From an uncultured Clostridia bacterium (GTDB lineage Bacteria; Bacillota; Clostridia; Christensenellales; UBA1242), in contig CAOJFR010000002.1 of assembly GCA_948434855.1 (NCBI GenBank), positions 46,620-110,619 of the forward strand: a stretch of DNA of 64,000 nt, given 5' to 3'. Below the pieces are notes generated by a model that was not told where the DNA came from, ran no database searches, and was given only the letters and a program-made list of their open reading frames with translations. A program made the translations under genes and the position numbers. Positions 9,583 to 19,593 of this stretch are shown here, piece after piece. Position 1 is the first letter of the stretch. Each line of letters opens with the position of its first letter.

Positions 9583-9711
9583 TTTTTAGAGCAAAAATTA
9601 CGCAACCTAATGCGAAATAATAAAAAATTCTAAACAGTCATTATCGCAAGATAACTCCTGCTTAGAATTTTTTTTATTTCTTTTATCTTATGCAATTTTT
9701 GCTCTAAAAAC
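9582..9711 (+). repeat. 18-bp perfect inverted repeat enclosing the tuf terminator
   Basis: GTTTTTAGAGCAAAAATT (9582-9599) is the exact reverse complement of 9694-9711. The arms enclose a CGCA/TGCG mini-hairpin (9601-9614) and the first terminator hairpin. The left arm begins on the last base of the tuf stop codon. In read-through RNA it would close a large branched structure; as DNA it resembles the ends of a very small inverted-repeat element. Confidence 0.8.
9622..9675 (+). terminator. tuf terminator, copy 1 of a conserved-core hairpin
   Basis: The outer stem 9622-9633 pairs with 9662-9675 (ATTCTAA/TTAGAAT plus A and T runs) and ends in eight T. The apical part, 9635-9660, is a 26-nt core that contains stem TTATC/GATAA closed by a GCAA tetraloop. 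The same core recurs at 9749-9774. Confidence 0.8.
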
Positions 9712-9742
9712 ATAATAAGTATTATGCAGAGTTTCAAAAAAG

Positions 9743-9786
9743 CCAAGACAGTCATTATCGCAAGATAACTCGTGTCTTGGTTTTTT
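9743..9786 (+). terminator. Second terminator, copy 2 of the conserved-core hairpin
   Basis: CCAAGACA (9743-9750) pairs with TGTCTTGG (9773-9780), followed by six T. The core at 9749-9774 matches that of the first hairpin at 25 of 26 positions, while the outer stem sequence is unrelated to the first. Confidence 0.8.
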
Positions 9787-9912
9787 CTTGTGCCTCGTTT
9801 CTTGTTCAAATTTAGGCTCAAAAATGATTTAACTTTTTTTCTTAACTCAAATGTTTCTGTCATGTTTTCAATCACATTTTTGCTAAAAATGAAAACGAGT
9901 TTTATAGCAACT

Positions 9913-10022
9913 TGTCATAAAAATGTTATAAAGATGTTATAAACTTGTTATAAAAATGTTATAAACTTGTTATAAAGTTGTTATAAACTTGTTATATTTT
10001 TGTTATAAAAGTGTTATATAAA
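9913..10022 (+). repeat. Ten tandem 11-bp units, TGTTATAAANN
   Basis: Units start at 9913, 9924, 9935, 9946, 9957, 9968, 9979, 9990, 10001 and 10012, each exactly 11 bp. Eight keep TGTTATAAA or differ from it by one base; the most divergent are the first (TGTCATAAA) and the eighth (TGTTATATT). The last two positions of each unit vary. The period is close to one DNA turn, and each unit contains TGnTATAAA, close to an extended -10 element. The rest of 9583-10136 has no gene. Confidence 0.9.
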
Positions 10023-10136
10023 AGCTCATTTTTGGCGAAGTTAAAAGAATATATTTGATAAAAATTTATTAAAATTCATAACACTGAAGTATTTAAAAAA
10101 TGAATTATGTTATGCTTGTTTTGGAGGAAATATTTT

Positions 10137-10358
10137 ATGACTTTAATTAACATAATTTCATATAACTTATTAATGTTATTAGCTATTAGAAATATAACAA
10201 CTTTAGAATTAAGCAAGAAGACTAACATTAAAGAACAAATAATACTAAACTTAATAAACTGCAAGTATAAAAATATTAGTTCATCATTAATCATAAAATT
10301 TGCCGATGCTTTAAATGTTAGTATAGATGCATTTATTGTTGGATATAAAGATAATTGA
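10137..10358 (+). CDS. Small HTH (XRE/Cro-type) protein
   Basis: 73 residues from ATG 10137, chosen for the GGAGGA ribosome site at 10123-10128; an in-frame start at 10107 has none. The sequence fits a helix-turn-helix of the XRE/Cro type: helix 2 around TTLELSKKTN, recognition helix KEQIILNLINCKYK, and a final helix FADALNVSIDAFI. It is nearly all HTH with no effector domain, like small phage or toxin-antitoxin regulators. It lies 115 bp downstream of the tandem 11-bp repeats, which could be its operator; that is inference. Base use is more AT-rich than its neighbours. Confidence 0.7.
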   Translation: MTLINIISYNLLMLLAIRNITTLELSKKTNIKEQIILNLINCKYKNISSSLIIKFADALNVSIDAFIVGYKDN

Positions 10359-10398
10359 AACTTATCTTATTTTTGCTAATAAAAAAATAAAAATAAAG

Positions 10399-10427
10399 AA
10401 AAGATATGCTAGTTTGGCGTATCTTTT
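10399..10427. terminator. Bidirectional terminator
   Basis: AAAAGATATGC (10399-10409) pairs with GCGTATCTTTT (10417-10427), seven-base loop. It ends the HTH gene on the plus strand and the convergent small gene on the minus strand. Confidence 0.8.
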
Positions 10428-10633
10428 TTATTTTCAATCTTAATATTAAACTCTTTTAAAAGTTCAAAATATTCACCCCAGCGGTGCTGTCTGATTGGCA
10501 TGGCAATGTTGCAGTCAAAATGCAAAACAAGGGCAGGGCAAATTTTGTTGTGATTTGCCACAATTTCAGCACTTATGCAGTGCCCCGTTTTGATTAAGTT
10601 TTGTGCTTTTGCATGATAATTAAAATAGCTCAT
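10409..10633 (-). CDS. Small conserved-type hypothetical protein
   Basis: 74 residues, transcribed against its neighbours. It has an internally convincing core: NYHAKAQNLI, then ICPALVLHF and MPIRQHRWGEYFELL. Codon use is less AT-biased than in the adjacent HTH gene. I believe this matches small uncharacterised proteins of Bacillota with a PALVL...MPIRxHRW pattern, but cannot name a family. No clear Shine-Dalgarno is visible upstream of the ATG at 10633. No signal peptide or membrane segment. Confidence 0.6.
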   Translation of the reverse strand: MSYFNYHAKAQNLIKTGHCISAEIVANHNKICPALVLHFDCNIAMPIRQHRWGEYFELLKEFNIKIENKKDTPN

Positions 10634-10709
10634 GTTAATATTATGGATTGGTCACAAAATATCAATTCAAAAATAATAGTTATAAAATAAAAATATTTTT
10701 AAAAAACTA

Positions 10710-10739
10710 TTGACTTATGTTTGCCAAAAATGTTATATT
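10710..10739 (+). promoter_or_regulatory. rpoBC promoter with extended -10
   Basis: TTGACT (10710-10715), 18-bp spacer, TATATT (10734-10739) preceded by TGT (extended -10). It is followed by a leader of about 200 nt. The -10 region TGTTATATT matches the unit of the tandem repeat at 9913-10022. Confidence 0.75.
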
Positions 10740-10742
10740 AAT

Positions 10743-10872
10743 ATAGTCTACCATAATTATTGTTAGGAGTATGAGCACTCGCAAAATAGTTATGGTTTTA
10801 TAAGTCAAGAAATGTAGATACTCTGCAAACTTTCGTCCTTTATTTGCAGTGTATAGAATCGACTATTTTTTT
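10743..10872 (+). promoter_or_regulatory. Structured 5' leader of rpoB
   Basis: Three helices can be drawn by eye. CCATAATTATT (10751-10761) pairs with 10785-10795. ATAC-T-CTGCAAA (10818-10829) pairs with 10843-10854. ATAGTC (10743-10748) could pair with GACTAT (10861-10866), which is followed by a T run to 10872. Two alternatives compete: GAGTAT (10767-10772) with ATACTC (10818-10823), and AAAATAGT (10783-10790) with ACTATTTT (10862-10869). The T run and alternative pairing suggest attenuation. It does not match an L10 leader or other riboregulator that I know. The rest of 10634-10945 has no gene. Confidence 0.5.
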
Positions 10873-10945
10873 GGCTTTTTGCTACCATTTTTGCAGAAAA
10901 ACACAATAAAAGTGACTCTTTAATAATTTTCTTTTGGAGGACTAC

Positions 10946-13900
10946 ATGAGTAGTAACTTAAACATCAAAACAGAAAAGTTCGGGCTAACGGAGAGACACA
11001 AATTCGGCAAAATCAATGAAGTTATGGAAATCCCATACCTTGTTGAAGTTCAAAAAAATAGTTATCAAAGCTTCATAACAAAAGGTATTCGCGACGTGCT
11101 TCGTGATTTTTCTCCAATCACCGACACCGACAATCTCAATCGTTCAGATGCAAGAGAAGACAACACAGACTCACGTGTTGAGCTTTATTTTCTGGACCAC
11201 AAACTAGATGGAAACCCAAAATACACAGAGGCAGAGTGCAAATCAAGAGATGCAACATATGCTCAGGCGCTCAAGGTTAAAGTTCGTTTGGTTTATAAAG
11301 AAACCGGCGAAGTTGTTGAGCAAGAAGTGTATATGGGAGACATTCCAATCATGACTGACAACGGCTCATTCATTATTAATGGTGCAGAGCGTGCAATTGT
11401 TAGCCAACTTGTTAAAAGCCCTAGCGTTTATTGCAATCAAGGCGTAAACAAAGCAGGCAATTTTGTTACTGAAACAGACATCATTCCAGCACGTGGTGCA
11501 TGGATTGAATGGGAAGAAGATAACAATAATGTTCTTTGGGTTCACGTTGACCGTTCAAGAAAATTGGTGGGAACAATCTTTTTAAGAGCCCTTGGTCTTT
11601 CAACAAACGAAGAGCTTCTTGAAATGTTTGATAATGACCCAACAATTGTTAAAACCATTGAAAAAGACCCAACAACAAGCCAAGAAGAGGCGTTAATTGA
11701 AATTTCAAAACGTCTTCGTCCTGGTGAAGTATTTAACCTTAAGGCTATTAAGAAAGACTTAGAAAAGAGATTTTATTCAACAAGAAGATATGACATCACT
11801 GGTGTTGGACGTCATAAATTTAACCAAAAACTTAGCATTGCCAACAGAATCGAGGGCAAAACTCTTGCAGAGGACATTGTTATTGGTGACAAAGTTTATG
11901 CAGCTGCTGGCGAAGTTTTGGATGCTGAAAGAGCAAGATTTGTTCAAAACTCAGGCGTAAACAAGGTTGCTGTTGAAGGCAAGCTTGGCAAATTTTATGT
12001 GCTTGGAAACAACCGTGTTGACCTTGCTGCATATTGTGGCTTAAACGCTGTTCAGGCAGAAATTGATGAAGATGTGCATCTTCCAACTTTGCTTGTGCTT
12101 TTAAATGGTTGCAAAAACAAAGAAGAAAAACAAAAAGTTATTAATGAAAACAGAGACGAGCTTTTGGGTCGTCATATTATGCTTGACGACATTTTGTCTG
12201 CAGTTAACTATCACCTTTGCATTAAACAAGGTCTTGGTGAGCTTGATGATGTTGACCACCTTGGCAACCGTAGAATTAAAACAGTTGGCGAACTTTTGCA
12301 AGCACAATTCTTTATTGGAATGGCAAGACTTGAAAGAGTTATTTCAGAAAGAATGCAGGTTCAAAATGTTGAAGAAATCAGCCCAAGCACACTTATTAAT
12401 GTGCGTCCAGTAAGTGCTGCAATCCGTGAATTTTTTGGCTCAAGCCAAATGTCACAGTTTATGGAACAAACAAACCCAATAGCATCGCTTACACATAAAA
12501 GAAAGGTTTCATCAATTGGACCTGGCGCGCTCACAAGAGAAAGAGCCGGCTTTGATGTTCGTGACGTGCACTACACTCACTATGGTCGTCTATGTCCAAA
12601 CGAAACTCCAGAAGGTCAAAACATTGGTCTTATCAACTCACTTGCAACTTATGCAAAAATTGATAAATATGGCTTTGTTGAAGCACCTTACAGAAGAATT
12701 GATAAAGAAACAGGAAAAGTAACAAACGAAGTTGTTTATATGACAGCTGATGTTGAGGAAAAATATGTTATTGCTCAGGCTAACGAAGAGTTAACTGAAG
12801 ATGGCAAGCTTAAATCAGAAAGGGTAACTTGCCGTAAGAAAGGCGAAATTGTTGAGCTTCCAAGAGAGCAAATTGACTTTATTGACGTTTCTCCAAAAGA
12901 ACTTGTTTCTATTGCAACCACACTTGTTCCATTTATTGAAAATGACGATACAACTCGTGCGATGATGGCGTCTAACATGCAGCGTCAGGCTGTTCCACTA
13001 CTTAAAACTGAGGCTCCAATTGTTGGCACTGGCACAGAGCACAGAATTGCTGTTGACAGTGGCGTTATGGTTATTGCAAAATCAAACGGAACCGTTAAAT
13101 ATGTTAGTGGTGAAAAAATTGTTGTTGAAACAGCAAATGGCGATGAAGAATATAACCTTATTCCATTTGTTCGTTCAAACAGCGGAACTTGTATGCGTCA
13201 AAGACCAATCGTTAACCATGGTCAAAAAGTTAAGGCTGGCGATGTGCTTGCAGATGGTCCATCAACCAAAAATGGTGAACTTTCTATTGGTAAGAACATT
13301 CTTGTTGCATTCATGCCATGGGAAGGATATAACTTTGATGACGCTATTCTTATTTCAGATGAACTTGTTGAAGATGATGTTTTGACATCTATTCACATTG
13401 AAGAATATGAGCAAGATGCTCGTGACACAAAACTTGGACCAGAAGAAATTACTAGAGATATTCCAAATGTTGGTGAAGATGCACTTTCAAACCTTGATGA
13501 AAATGGTATTGTAAGAATTGGTGCTGAGGTTACCACAGGCGATATTTTGGTTGGTAAGGTTACACCAAAAGGTGAAACAGAGCTTACCCCAGAAGAAAGA
13601 CTTCTTAGAGCTATTTTTGGTGAAAAAGCTAGAGAAGTTCGTGACACATCTCTTAGAGTTGGTCATGGTGAAGGCGGTATTGTTGTTGACGTTAAGGTGT
13701 TTACTCGTGAAAACAAAGACGAACTCTCTACTGGCGTAAGCAAACTCGTTAGAGTTTATATTGCTCAAAAGAGAAAGATGAGTGTTGGTGACAAAATGTC
13801 TGGTAGACACGGAAACAAGGGTGTTGTTTCAAGAATCCTTCCAAAGGCAGACATGCCATTCTTGCCAGACGGAACACCTGTTCAAATTTTGTTAAACCCA

Positions 13901-14668
13901 CTTGGCGTTCCTTCTCGTATGAACATTGGTCAGCTTCTTGAAGTTCACCTTGGCTTTATTGCTAAGGCACTTGGTTGGAAGATTGCAACCCCAGTTTTTG
14001 ACGGTGCTAAAGAATCAGACATTCAAGAATTATTTAAACAAAACAACTTCCCAGAAGATGGAAAAATTCAGCTTTATGATGGAAGAACTGGTGAACCATT
14101 TGAAAACAGAACAACTGTTGGTATCATGTATATGCTTAAGCTTCACCACCTTGTTGTGGATAAGATGCACGCTCGTTCAACTGGTCCATACTCACTTGTA
14201 ACTCAACAACCTCTTGGCGGAAAAGCTCAGCTTGGTGGTCAGAGATTTGGTGAAATGGAAGTTTGGGCACTTGAAGCTTATGGTGCAAGTAACATCTTGC
14301 AAGAAATGCTTACAGTTAAGTCAGATGACGTTGTTGGCCGTTTAAAGACTTATGAAGCCATTGTTAAAGGCGACAATATTACAGAGCTTGGCATTCCAGA
14401 GTCATTCAAGGTATTAATTAAAGAGCTTCAGGGCTTAGCACTTGATATTAAGGTGCTTACTGAAGACAAGCAAGAAATCGGTCTTAAAGAGCTTATGGAA
14501 GATGATAGAGATATGCCTGAGCCACTTAGAAATAAGAACGATAGAAATGAAGAAGAAATTGAAGTTAACTTAAATCAAGAAGAAGATTTGACACCGGGCG
14601 AACTCGTTGATGATAGAAATTATGACGATGACGCAGGCAACTTATTTGACTTTGATGACGATTTATAA
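10946..14668 (+). CDS. rpoB: RNA polymerase beta subunit
   Basis: 1240 residues from ATG 10946, with GGAGG at 10936-10940 (a TTG at 10934 overlaps this site and is rejected). It forms half of the RNAP catalytic cleft. Conserved blocks are intact: the rifampicin-pocket region [27 protein letters not shown], the [15 protein letters not shown] segment and the C-terminal [18 protein letters not shown]. In the pocket, Glu507 replaces the usual Asp, and the second cluster reads [12 protein letters not shown]. The acidic tail (residues 1195-1240) is longer than usual. Cotranscribed with rpoC, 20 bp downstream; rplJ-rplL are not in front of it. Confidence 0.97.
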   Translation: MSSNLNIKTEKFGLTERHKFGKINEVMEIPYLVEVQKNSYQSFITKGIRDVLRDFSPITDTDNLNRSDAREDNTDSRVELYFLDHKLDGNPKYTEAECKSRDATYAQALKVKVRLVYKETGEVVEQEVYMGDIPIMTDNGSFIINGAERAIVSQLVKSPSVYCNQGVNKAGNFVTETDIIPARGAWIEWEEDNNNVLWVHVDRSRKLVGTIFLRALGLSTNEELLEMFDNDPTIVKTIEKDPTTSQEEALIEISKRLRPGEVFNLKAIKKDLEKRFYSTRRYDITGVGRHKFNQKLSIANRIEGKTLAEDIVIGDKVYAAAGEVLDAERARFVQNSGVNKVAVEGKLGKFYVLGNNRVDLAAYCGLNAVQAEIDEDVHLPTLLVLLNGCKNKEEKQKVINENRDELLGRHIMLDDILSAVNYHLCIKQGLGELDDVDHLGNRRIKTVGELLQAQFFIGMARLERVISERMQVQNVEEISPSTLINVRPVSAAIREFFGSSQMSQFMEQTNPIASLTHKRKVSSIGPGALTRERAGFDVRDVHYTHYGRLCPNETPEGQNIGLINSLATYAKIDKYGFVEAPYRRIDKETGKVTNEVVYMTADVEEKYVIAQANEELTEDGKLKSERVTCRKKGEIVELPREQIDFIDVSPKELVSIATTLVPFIENDDTTRAMMASNMQRQAVPLLKTEAPIVGTGTEHRIAVDSGVMVIAKSNGTVKYVSGEKIVVETANGDEEYNLIPFVRSNSGTCMRQRPIVNHGQKVKAGDVLADGPSTKNGELSIGKNILVAFMPWEGYNFDDAILISDELVEDDVLTSIHIEEYEQDARDTKLGPEEITRDIPNVGEDALSNLDENGIVRIGAEVTTGDILVGKVTPKGETELTPEERLLRAIFGEKAREVRDTSLRVGHGEGGIVVDVKVFTRENKDELSTGVSKLVRVYIAQKRKMSVGDKMSGRHGNKGVVSRILPKADMPFLPDGTPVQILLNPLGVPSRMNIGQLLEVHLGFIAKALGWKIATPVFDGAKESDIQELFKQNNFPEDGKIQLYDGRTGEPFENRTTVGIMYMLKLHHLVVDKMHARSTGPYSLVTQQPLGGKAQLGGQRFGEMEVWALEAYGASNILQEMLTVKSDDVVGRLKTYEAIVKGDNITELGIPESFKVLIKELQGLALDIKVLTEDKQEIGLKELMEDDRDMPEPLRNKNDRNEEEIEVNLNQEEDLTPGELVDDRNYDDDAGNLFDFDDDL

Positions 14669-14688
14669 AATAATTTAAGGGGAAAAAC

Positions 14689-17600
14689 ATGTTTGAATTA
14701 AATAATTTTGACTCAATGCAAATCGGTATTGCAAGTCCTGAAAAGATTCGTGAATGGTCTTATGGCGAAGTTACAAAGCCAGAAACCATTAACTATAGAA
14801 CACAAAAGCCAGAAAGAGATGGTCTTTATTGTGAAAGAATCTTTGGACCAACCAAAGACTGGGAATGTCATTGTGGAAAATATAAAAGAATTCGTTATAA
14901 AGGCGTAATCTGTGATAAGTGTGGTGTTGAAGTAACACGTGCAAAAGTTAGAAGAGAGAGAATGGGTCACATTGACCTTGTAACTCCAGTTTCGCACATT
15001 TGGTATTTTAAGGGTGTTCCTTCAAGAATTGGAACAGTTTTAAACATTTCAATTAAAAAACTTGAGCAAGTTTTATATTTCACTTCATTTATTGTTACAG
15101 ATCCTGGCACAACCGAATTTGAATATAAACAAATTTTAAACGATAGAGAATATCGTGAAGCCGTTGAAAAATATGGCTCTAAGGCTTTTAAGGCTGGAAT
15201 GGGCGCAGAGGTAATTAAACAACTTTTGTCAGAAGTTGACCTTGCTGCAGAATCTAAACAGCTTAAAGAAGAGCTTAGAAAAGCAAAAGGACAAAAGAAA
15301 CTCAATATTGCTAAACGTCTTGGCATTATTGATTCATTTATCAGAACTGGTGCAAAACCAGAATGGATGATTTTGGATGCAATTCCAGTAGTTCCACCAG
15401 AACTTCGTCCAATGGTTCCACTTGATGGTGGCAGATTTGCAACCAGTGACGTTAATGACCTTTATAGAAGAGTTATTAACAGAAACAACCGTTTAAAGAA
15501 ACTTATTGAGCTTGGTGCTCCAGAAATTATCTGCAGAAACGAAAAACGTATGCTTCAAGAAGCTGTTGACGCACTCATTGACAACGGCAGAAGAGGTAAG
15601 CCAATTAGTGGTGCTGGCAACAGAGAGCTTAAATCTCTTTCAGCACTTCTTCGTGGAAAGCAGGGTCGTTTCCGTCAAAACCTTCTTGGAAAGCGTGTTG
15701 ACTATTCTGGACGTTCAGTTATCGTCGTTGGACCAAGCTTAAAATTCTATCAATGTGGTCTTCCAAAAGAAATGGCTCTTGAACTATTTAAGCCATTTAT
15801 TATGAAAAGACTCGTTGACCTTAATCAATCACATAATATTAAGAGTGCAAAACACATTGTTGAGCGTGCAAGACCAGTTGTTTGGGATGTTCTTGAAGAT
15901 GTTATTAAGGATCACCCAGTGCTTCTTAACCGTGCGCCAACACTTCACAGACTTTCAATTCAAGCCTTTGAGCCTGTTCTTGTTGAAGGCGGAGCAATGA
16001 AACTTCATCCACTCACCTGTACTGCGTTTAACGCTGACTTTGACGGTGACCAAATGGCTATTCACGTTCCACTTTCACTTGATGCTCAAACTGAAGCTAG
16101 ATATTTGATGATTTCGTCAAATAACATCTTAAAGCTTAGTGATGGCGAGCCAATTTCTGTGCCATATCAAGATATGCTTTATGGTATTTATTATTTGACA
16201 GTAGAGCTTCCAAATGAAAAGGGTGAGGGCAAATCTTTTGCTGATGTTGATGAGGCTATTATGGCTTATCAAACTGGCAACTGCAGCTTGCATTCAAAAG
16301 TTTCTGTTCGTGTTCAAAAAGAAATTGACGGCAAAGTTTATTCTGCAAGAATAAACACTACCGTTGGTAGAATGATTTTTAATAAGGCAATCCCTGAAGG
16401 AATTGGTATCATTAAGAGAGAATCTCCTGAAGATATGCTTAAAAATGAAATTGAATTTGCAGTAAGCAAAAAGATGATGAAAAAAATAATCAAGGCTTGC
16501 TATGTTAATCTTGGTTCAACAAAAACTGCAATCATGCTTGACCAAATTAAAGAACTTGGTTATAAATATTCAACACTTGCATCTCTTACAGCAAACCTAT
16601 TTGATATTCGTGTTGCAAAAGACAGAGAACAAATTATTGCAGACGCAGATGCTTCTTCTGTGGTTGTTGACAAACAGTTTAAACGTGGTCTTATCACAAA
16701 AGATGAGAAGTCTGTTAAACTTTTAGACCTTTGGAGCAATGCTCGTATGCAAATTACTGATGAAACTATGGAAGCTTATGAGTGCAACAACCCTCTTAAG
16801 CTTATGGTTGATTCTGGTGCCCGTGGTTCTAAGGACAATATGTGTGACCTTTCTGGTATTCGTGGTCTTATGATGAGCACTTCAGGAAAGGTTATTGAAG
16901 TTCCTATTCGTTCAAGCTTTAGAGATGGCTTAAGCGTTATTGAATATTTCATTGCAACCCGTGGTGGTCGTAAGGGTATGGTCGATAAAGCGCTTAAAAC
17001 TGCAGACGCAGGTTATTTGACACGTCGTCTTGTGGATGTTGCTCAAGAAGTTGTTGTTGATGACGAAGACTGTTTTGCTACCCTTGGTGAAAAAGTTAAG
17101 GGTATGGACATTTCTGCTATTTATGATGAAGACAGCATGGTTGAGTCTATTAGTTCTCGTATTGTTGGAAGATATACAGTTAATGATGTATGTGATCCAA
17201 AAACTGGTGAAGTTATTGTTCCTGCAGACACAATGATTTCAGTTGAACAAGCTGAAGCTGTTGAAAAGGCAGGCGTTGAAAAGGTTACAATCAGAACAGT
17301 ATTCACTTGTAAATCAAAAGTCGGTGTTTGTGCAAAATGTTATGGCAGAGACATGTCTTGCAGATCTAGAGTTAAGGTTGGTGAGGCTGTTGGTGTTATT
17401 GCAGCACAATCTATTGGTGAGCTTGGAACACAGCTTACCATGAACGTGTTCCACGGCGGTGGAACTGCAACTCAAGACGATATTACAGCGGGTCTTCCTA
17501 GAGTTGAAGAAATTTTTGAAGCTAAAAAGCCAAAGGGCGTTGCTGTAATTTCTGAAATTTCAGGAAAGGTTTCAAAAATTGATGAACCAAAACAACAAGT

Positions 17601-18240
17601 TACTGTGCTTTCAGATGATGGCAGTGAAGTTGTTTATGGTGTGCCATATGGTGCAAGATTTAAGGTTGCTGTAGGTTCAAGACTTGAGCCTGGTGCAAGA
17701 ATAACAGAAGGTCCAATCAATCCACACGACATCTTAAAAACTCGTGGTGTTAAAGATACTCAAGACTATATGATTGTTGAAGTTTTGAAGGTTTACCACA
17801 AGTCTGGTGTTGACGTTAATGACAAACACCTTGAAATTATTATTCGTCAAATGCTTAAGAAGGTTAGAATTGAAGATTCTGGCGACACAAATATGCTTCC
17901 TGGCGATTATGTTGACATCTTTAGATTTGAAGAAGAAAACGAAAGAGTTCTTTCAGAGGGCAAAGAGCCAGCAAACGCAAAACGTGTGCTTCTTTCAATT
18001 ACAAAATCTGCACTCGCAACAGACAGCTTCTTATCTGCTGCTTCATTCCAAGAAACCGTGCGTGTTCTTACAGATGCTGCAATTAAGGGCAGTGTTGATA
18101 ATCTTGTTGGACTTAAAGACAACATTATTATTGGTAAGAGAATTCCTGCCGGTACTGGTCTTAAGAGATATAGAGATATCACTCCAACAGAGGTTAATGC
18201 TTATGATGAAGACCTAGAGTCAGATGAAGTTGATGCTTAA
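14689..18240 (+). CDS. rpoC: RNA polymerase beta' subunit
   Basis: 1183 residues, full length for a Bacillota beta' subunit. The N-terminal zinc ribbon has C60, C62, C75 and C78. The active-site NADFDGD is at residues 448-454 and chelates the catalytic Mg. A second zinc site includes C874, C881 and C884. The trigger-loop region ([21 protein letters not shown]) and C-terminal GLKRYRDI segment are present. ATG 14689 follows AAGGGGAAA. The operon ends at a strong terminator directly after the stop. Confidence 0.97.
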   Translation: MFELNNFDSMQIGIASPEKIREWSYGEVTKPETINYRTQKPERDGLYCERIFGPTKDWECHCGKYKRIRYKGVICDKCGVEVTRAKVRRERMGHIDLVTPVSHIWYFKGVPSRIGTVLNISIKKLEQVLYFTSFIVTDPGTTEFEYKQILNDREYREAVEKYGSKAFKAGMGAEVIKQLLSEVDLAAESKQLKEELRKAKGQKKLNIAKRLGIIDSFIRTGAKPEWMILDAIPVVPPELRPMVPLDGGRFATSDVNDLYRRVINRNNRLKKLIELGAPEIICRNEKRMLQEAVDALIDNGRRGKPISGAGNRELKSLSALLRGKQGRFRQNLLGKRVDYSGRSVIVVGPSLKFYQCGLPKEMALELFKPFIMKRLVDLNQSHNIKSAKHIVERARPVVWDVLEDVIKDHPVLLNRAPTLHRLSIQAFEPVLVEGGAMKLHPLTCTAFNADFDGDQMAIHVPLSLDAQTEARYLMISSNNILKLSDGEPISVPYQDMLYGIYYLTVELPNEKGEGKSFADVDEAIMAYQTGNCSLHSKVSVRVQKEIDGKVYSARINTTVGRMIFNKAIPEGIGIIKRESPEDMLKNEIEFAVSKKMMKKIIKACYVNLGSTKTAIMLDQIKELGYKYSTLASLTANLFDIRVAKDREQIIADADASSVVVDKQFKRGLITKDEKSVKLLDLWSNARMQITDETMEAYECNNPLKLMVDSGARGSKDNMCDLSGIRGLMMSTSGKVIEVPIRSSFRDGLSVIEYFIATRGGRKGMVDKALKTADAGYLTRRLVDVAQEVVVDDEDCFATLGEKVKGMDISAIYDEDSMVESISSRIVGRYTVNDVCDPKTGEVIVPADTMISVEQAEAVEKAGVEKVTIRTVFTCKSKVGVCAKCYGRDMSCRSRVKVGEAVGVIAAQSIGELGTQLTMNVFHGGGTATQDDITAGLPRVEEIFEAKKPKGVAVISEISGKVSKIDEPKQQVTVLSDDGSEVVYGVPYGARFKVAVGSRLEPGARITEGPINPHDILKTRGVKDTQDYMIVEVLKVYHKSGVDVNDKHLEIIIRQMLKKVRIEDSGDTNMLPGDYVDIFRFEEENERVLSEGKEPANAKRVLLSITKSALATDSFLSAASFQETVRVLTDAAIKGSVDNLVGLKDNIIIGKRIPAGTGLKRYRDITPTEVNAYDEDLESDEVDA

Positions 18241-18241
18241 T

Positions 18242-18266
18242 AAAAACAGGGCAAAGCCCTGTTTTT
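18242..18266 (+). terminator. rpoBC terminator
   Basis: AAAAACAGGGC (18242-18252), AAA loop, GCCCTGTTTTT (18256-18266). Eleven perfect pairs starting one base after the stop. Confidence 0.95.
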
Positions 18267-18313
18267 ATTATTTATAATTAAACAAAATATATTTTAAATC
18301 ACACAAAATTATC

Positions 18314-18342
18314 TTGACACTAATCAATTATAAGTATAAAAT
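18314..18342 (+). promoter_or_regulatory. Promoter of the dehydrogenase operon
   Basis: TTGACA (18314-18319), 17-bp spacer, TAAAAT (18337-18342). First gene starts at 18391. Confidence 0.7.
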
Positions 18343-18390
18343 AAAGTTGTTGACAAATCAACAACTTATTTAAAGTTAATAGGAGTTATT

Positions 18391-19593
18391 ATGAACGTTT
18401 TTAAAAAAACTTATTGTCGTATATTTCAAGGTGTGTTTAAGGCAATGCTTCCGTTTTTGCCATATAGGCAGCCTATGTTATTAAACTCTTATGACGAAAT
18501 TGTTAGCGTTTTAAAGCAAAATAATGTGAATAATATTTTGATTGTAACCGATAAGGGGATAAACAGTTTGGGTTTAACCAAGGCTTTAGAAAGCGCACTG
18601 AAAAATAATGAAATTAGTGTTAGTGTGTATGACAACACTGTTGCTAACCCTACAACGGCAAATGTTGAAGAAGCAATGCAGATTTTTTTGGATAATAAAA
18701 TTCAGGGAATTATTGCCTTTGGTGGCGGCTCTGCAATGGATTGTGCAAAGGCAGTTGGTGCCAGAGTGGCTCGCCCAAAGAAACCTTTAAGCAAAATGAA
18801 AGGCGTTTTAAAAGTTAGGAAGAAACTTCCTCTTTTAATTGCAATTCCAACAACTGCGGGAACTGGAAGTGAAACAACACTTGCAGCAGTTATAACTGAT
18901 AGTGAAACCAGACACAAATATGCAATTAATGATTTTCCACTAATTCCGGCTTATGCTGCCTTAATGCCAGAACTTACTGTTGGCTTGCCAAAGCACATAA
19001 CTTCAACCACCGGCATGGATGCATTAACTCATGCGGTTGAGGCATTTATTGGCAGAAGCACAACCAAGGCAACAAGAATGGCGGCACTTGATGCAACCAA
19101 ACTGATTTTTGAAAATATTACGCTTGCCTATGATGATGGCAAAAACATAACTGCAAGGGCAAATATGCTTCATGCCGCTTATCTTGCAGGCGTGGCATTT
19201 ACTAAATCTTATGTTGGATATGTTCATGCCATTGCACACTCACTTGGTGGGAAATATAACATTCCACATGGTCTTGCAAACGCAATTATTTTGCCTTATG
19301 TTCTTAGAGCTTATGGAAAAAAGATTTATAAAAAGCTTTGGAAGCTTGGTGTTTATGCTAAACTTTTTGACCGTGAAACTTCAAAAGAAGTTGGTGCAAA
19401 AATTTTTATAGAAAAAGTTGAAGAGCTAAACAGATATATGAATATTGGAACAAGCATTTCTGAAATTAAAGAAGAAGATATTGATAGTCTTGCAAAAACT
19501 GCAGAGCATGAAGCAAATCCGTTATATCCTGTTCCAGTTATTTGGAACGCAAAACAACTGAAGAAGATTTATTATGAGGTAAAAAATGGATAG
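18391..19593 (+). CDS. Iron-containing alcohol dehydrogenase
   Basis: A 400-residue group III alcohol dehydrogenase that interconverts an alcohol and an aldehyde with NAD(P). Seen: GGGSAMDCAKAVG, the nucleotide/phosphate loop near residues 109-121; PTTAGTGSETT near residue 153; and the metal-binding histidines in YVHAIAHSLGGKYNIPHG. An extra N-terminal segment of about 30 residues, hydrophobic and basic, precedes the fold. It overlaps the aldehyde dehydrogenase by 8 bp, so the two are cotranslated and probably act in sequence. Substrate chain length cannot be read from the sequence; the downstream lysoplasmalogenase suggests fatty aldehydes. Confidence 0.9.
   Translation: MNVFKKTYCRIFQGVFKAMLPFLPYRQPMLLNSYDEIVSVLKQNNVNNILIVTDKGINSLGLTKALESALKNNEISVSVYDNTVANPTTANVEEAMQIFLDNKIQGIIAFGGGSAMDCAKAVGARVARPKKPLSKMKGVLKVRKKLPLLIAIPTTAGTGSETTLAAVITDSETRHKYAINDFPLIPAYAALMPELTVGLPKHITSTTGMDALTHAVEAFIGRSTTKATRMAALDATKLIFENITLAYDDGKNITARANMLHAAYLAGVAFTKSYVGYVHAIAHSLGGKYNIPHGLANAIILPYVLRAYGKKIYKKLWKLGVYAKLFDRETSKEVGAKIFIEKVEELNRYMNIGTSISEIKEEDIDSLAKTAEHEANPLYPVPVIWNAKQLKKIYYEVKNG

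Noticed and set aside
9630..9875. Minus-strand reading frame of 81 codons behind tuf
   Set aside because: It spans both terminator hairpins; its repeated SYLAIMTV is the translation of the conserved RNA core. No ribosome site.
11880..18182. Numerous reading frames antisense or out of frame within rpoB and rpoC
   Set aside because: They follow from the codon bias of the real genes and lack starts with ribosome sites.
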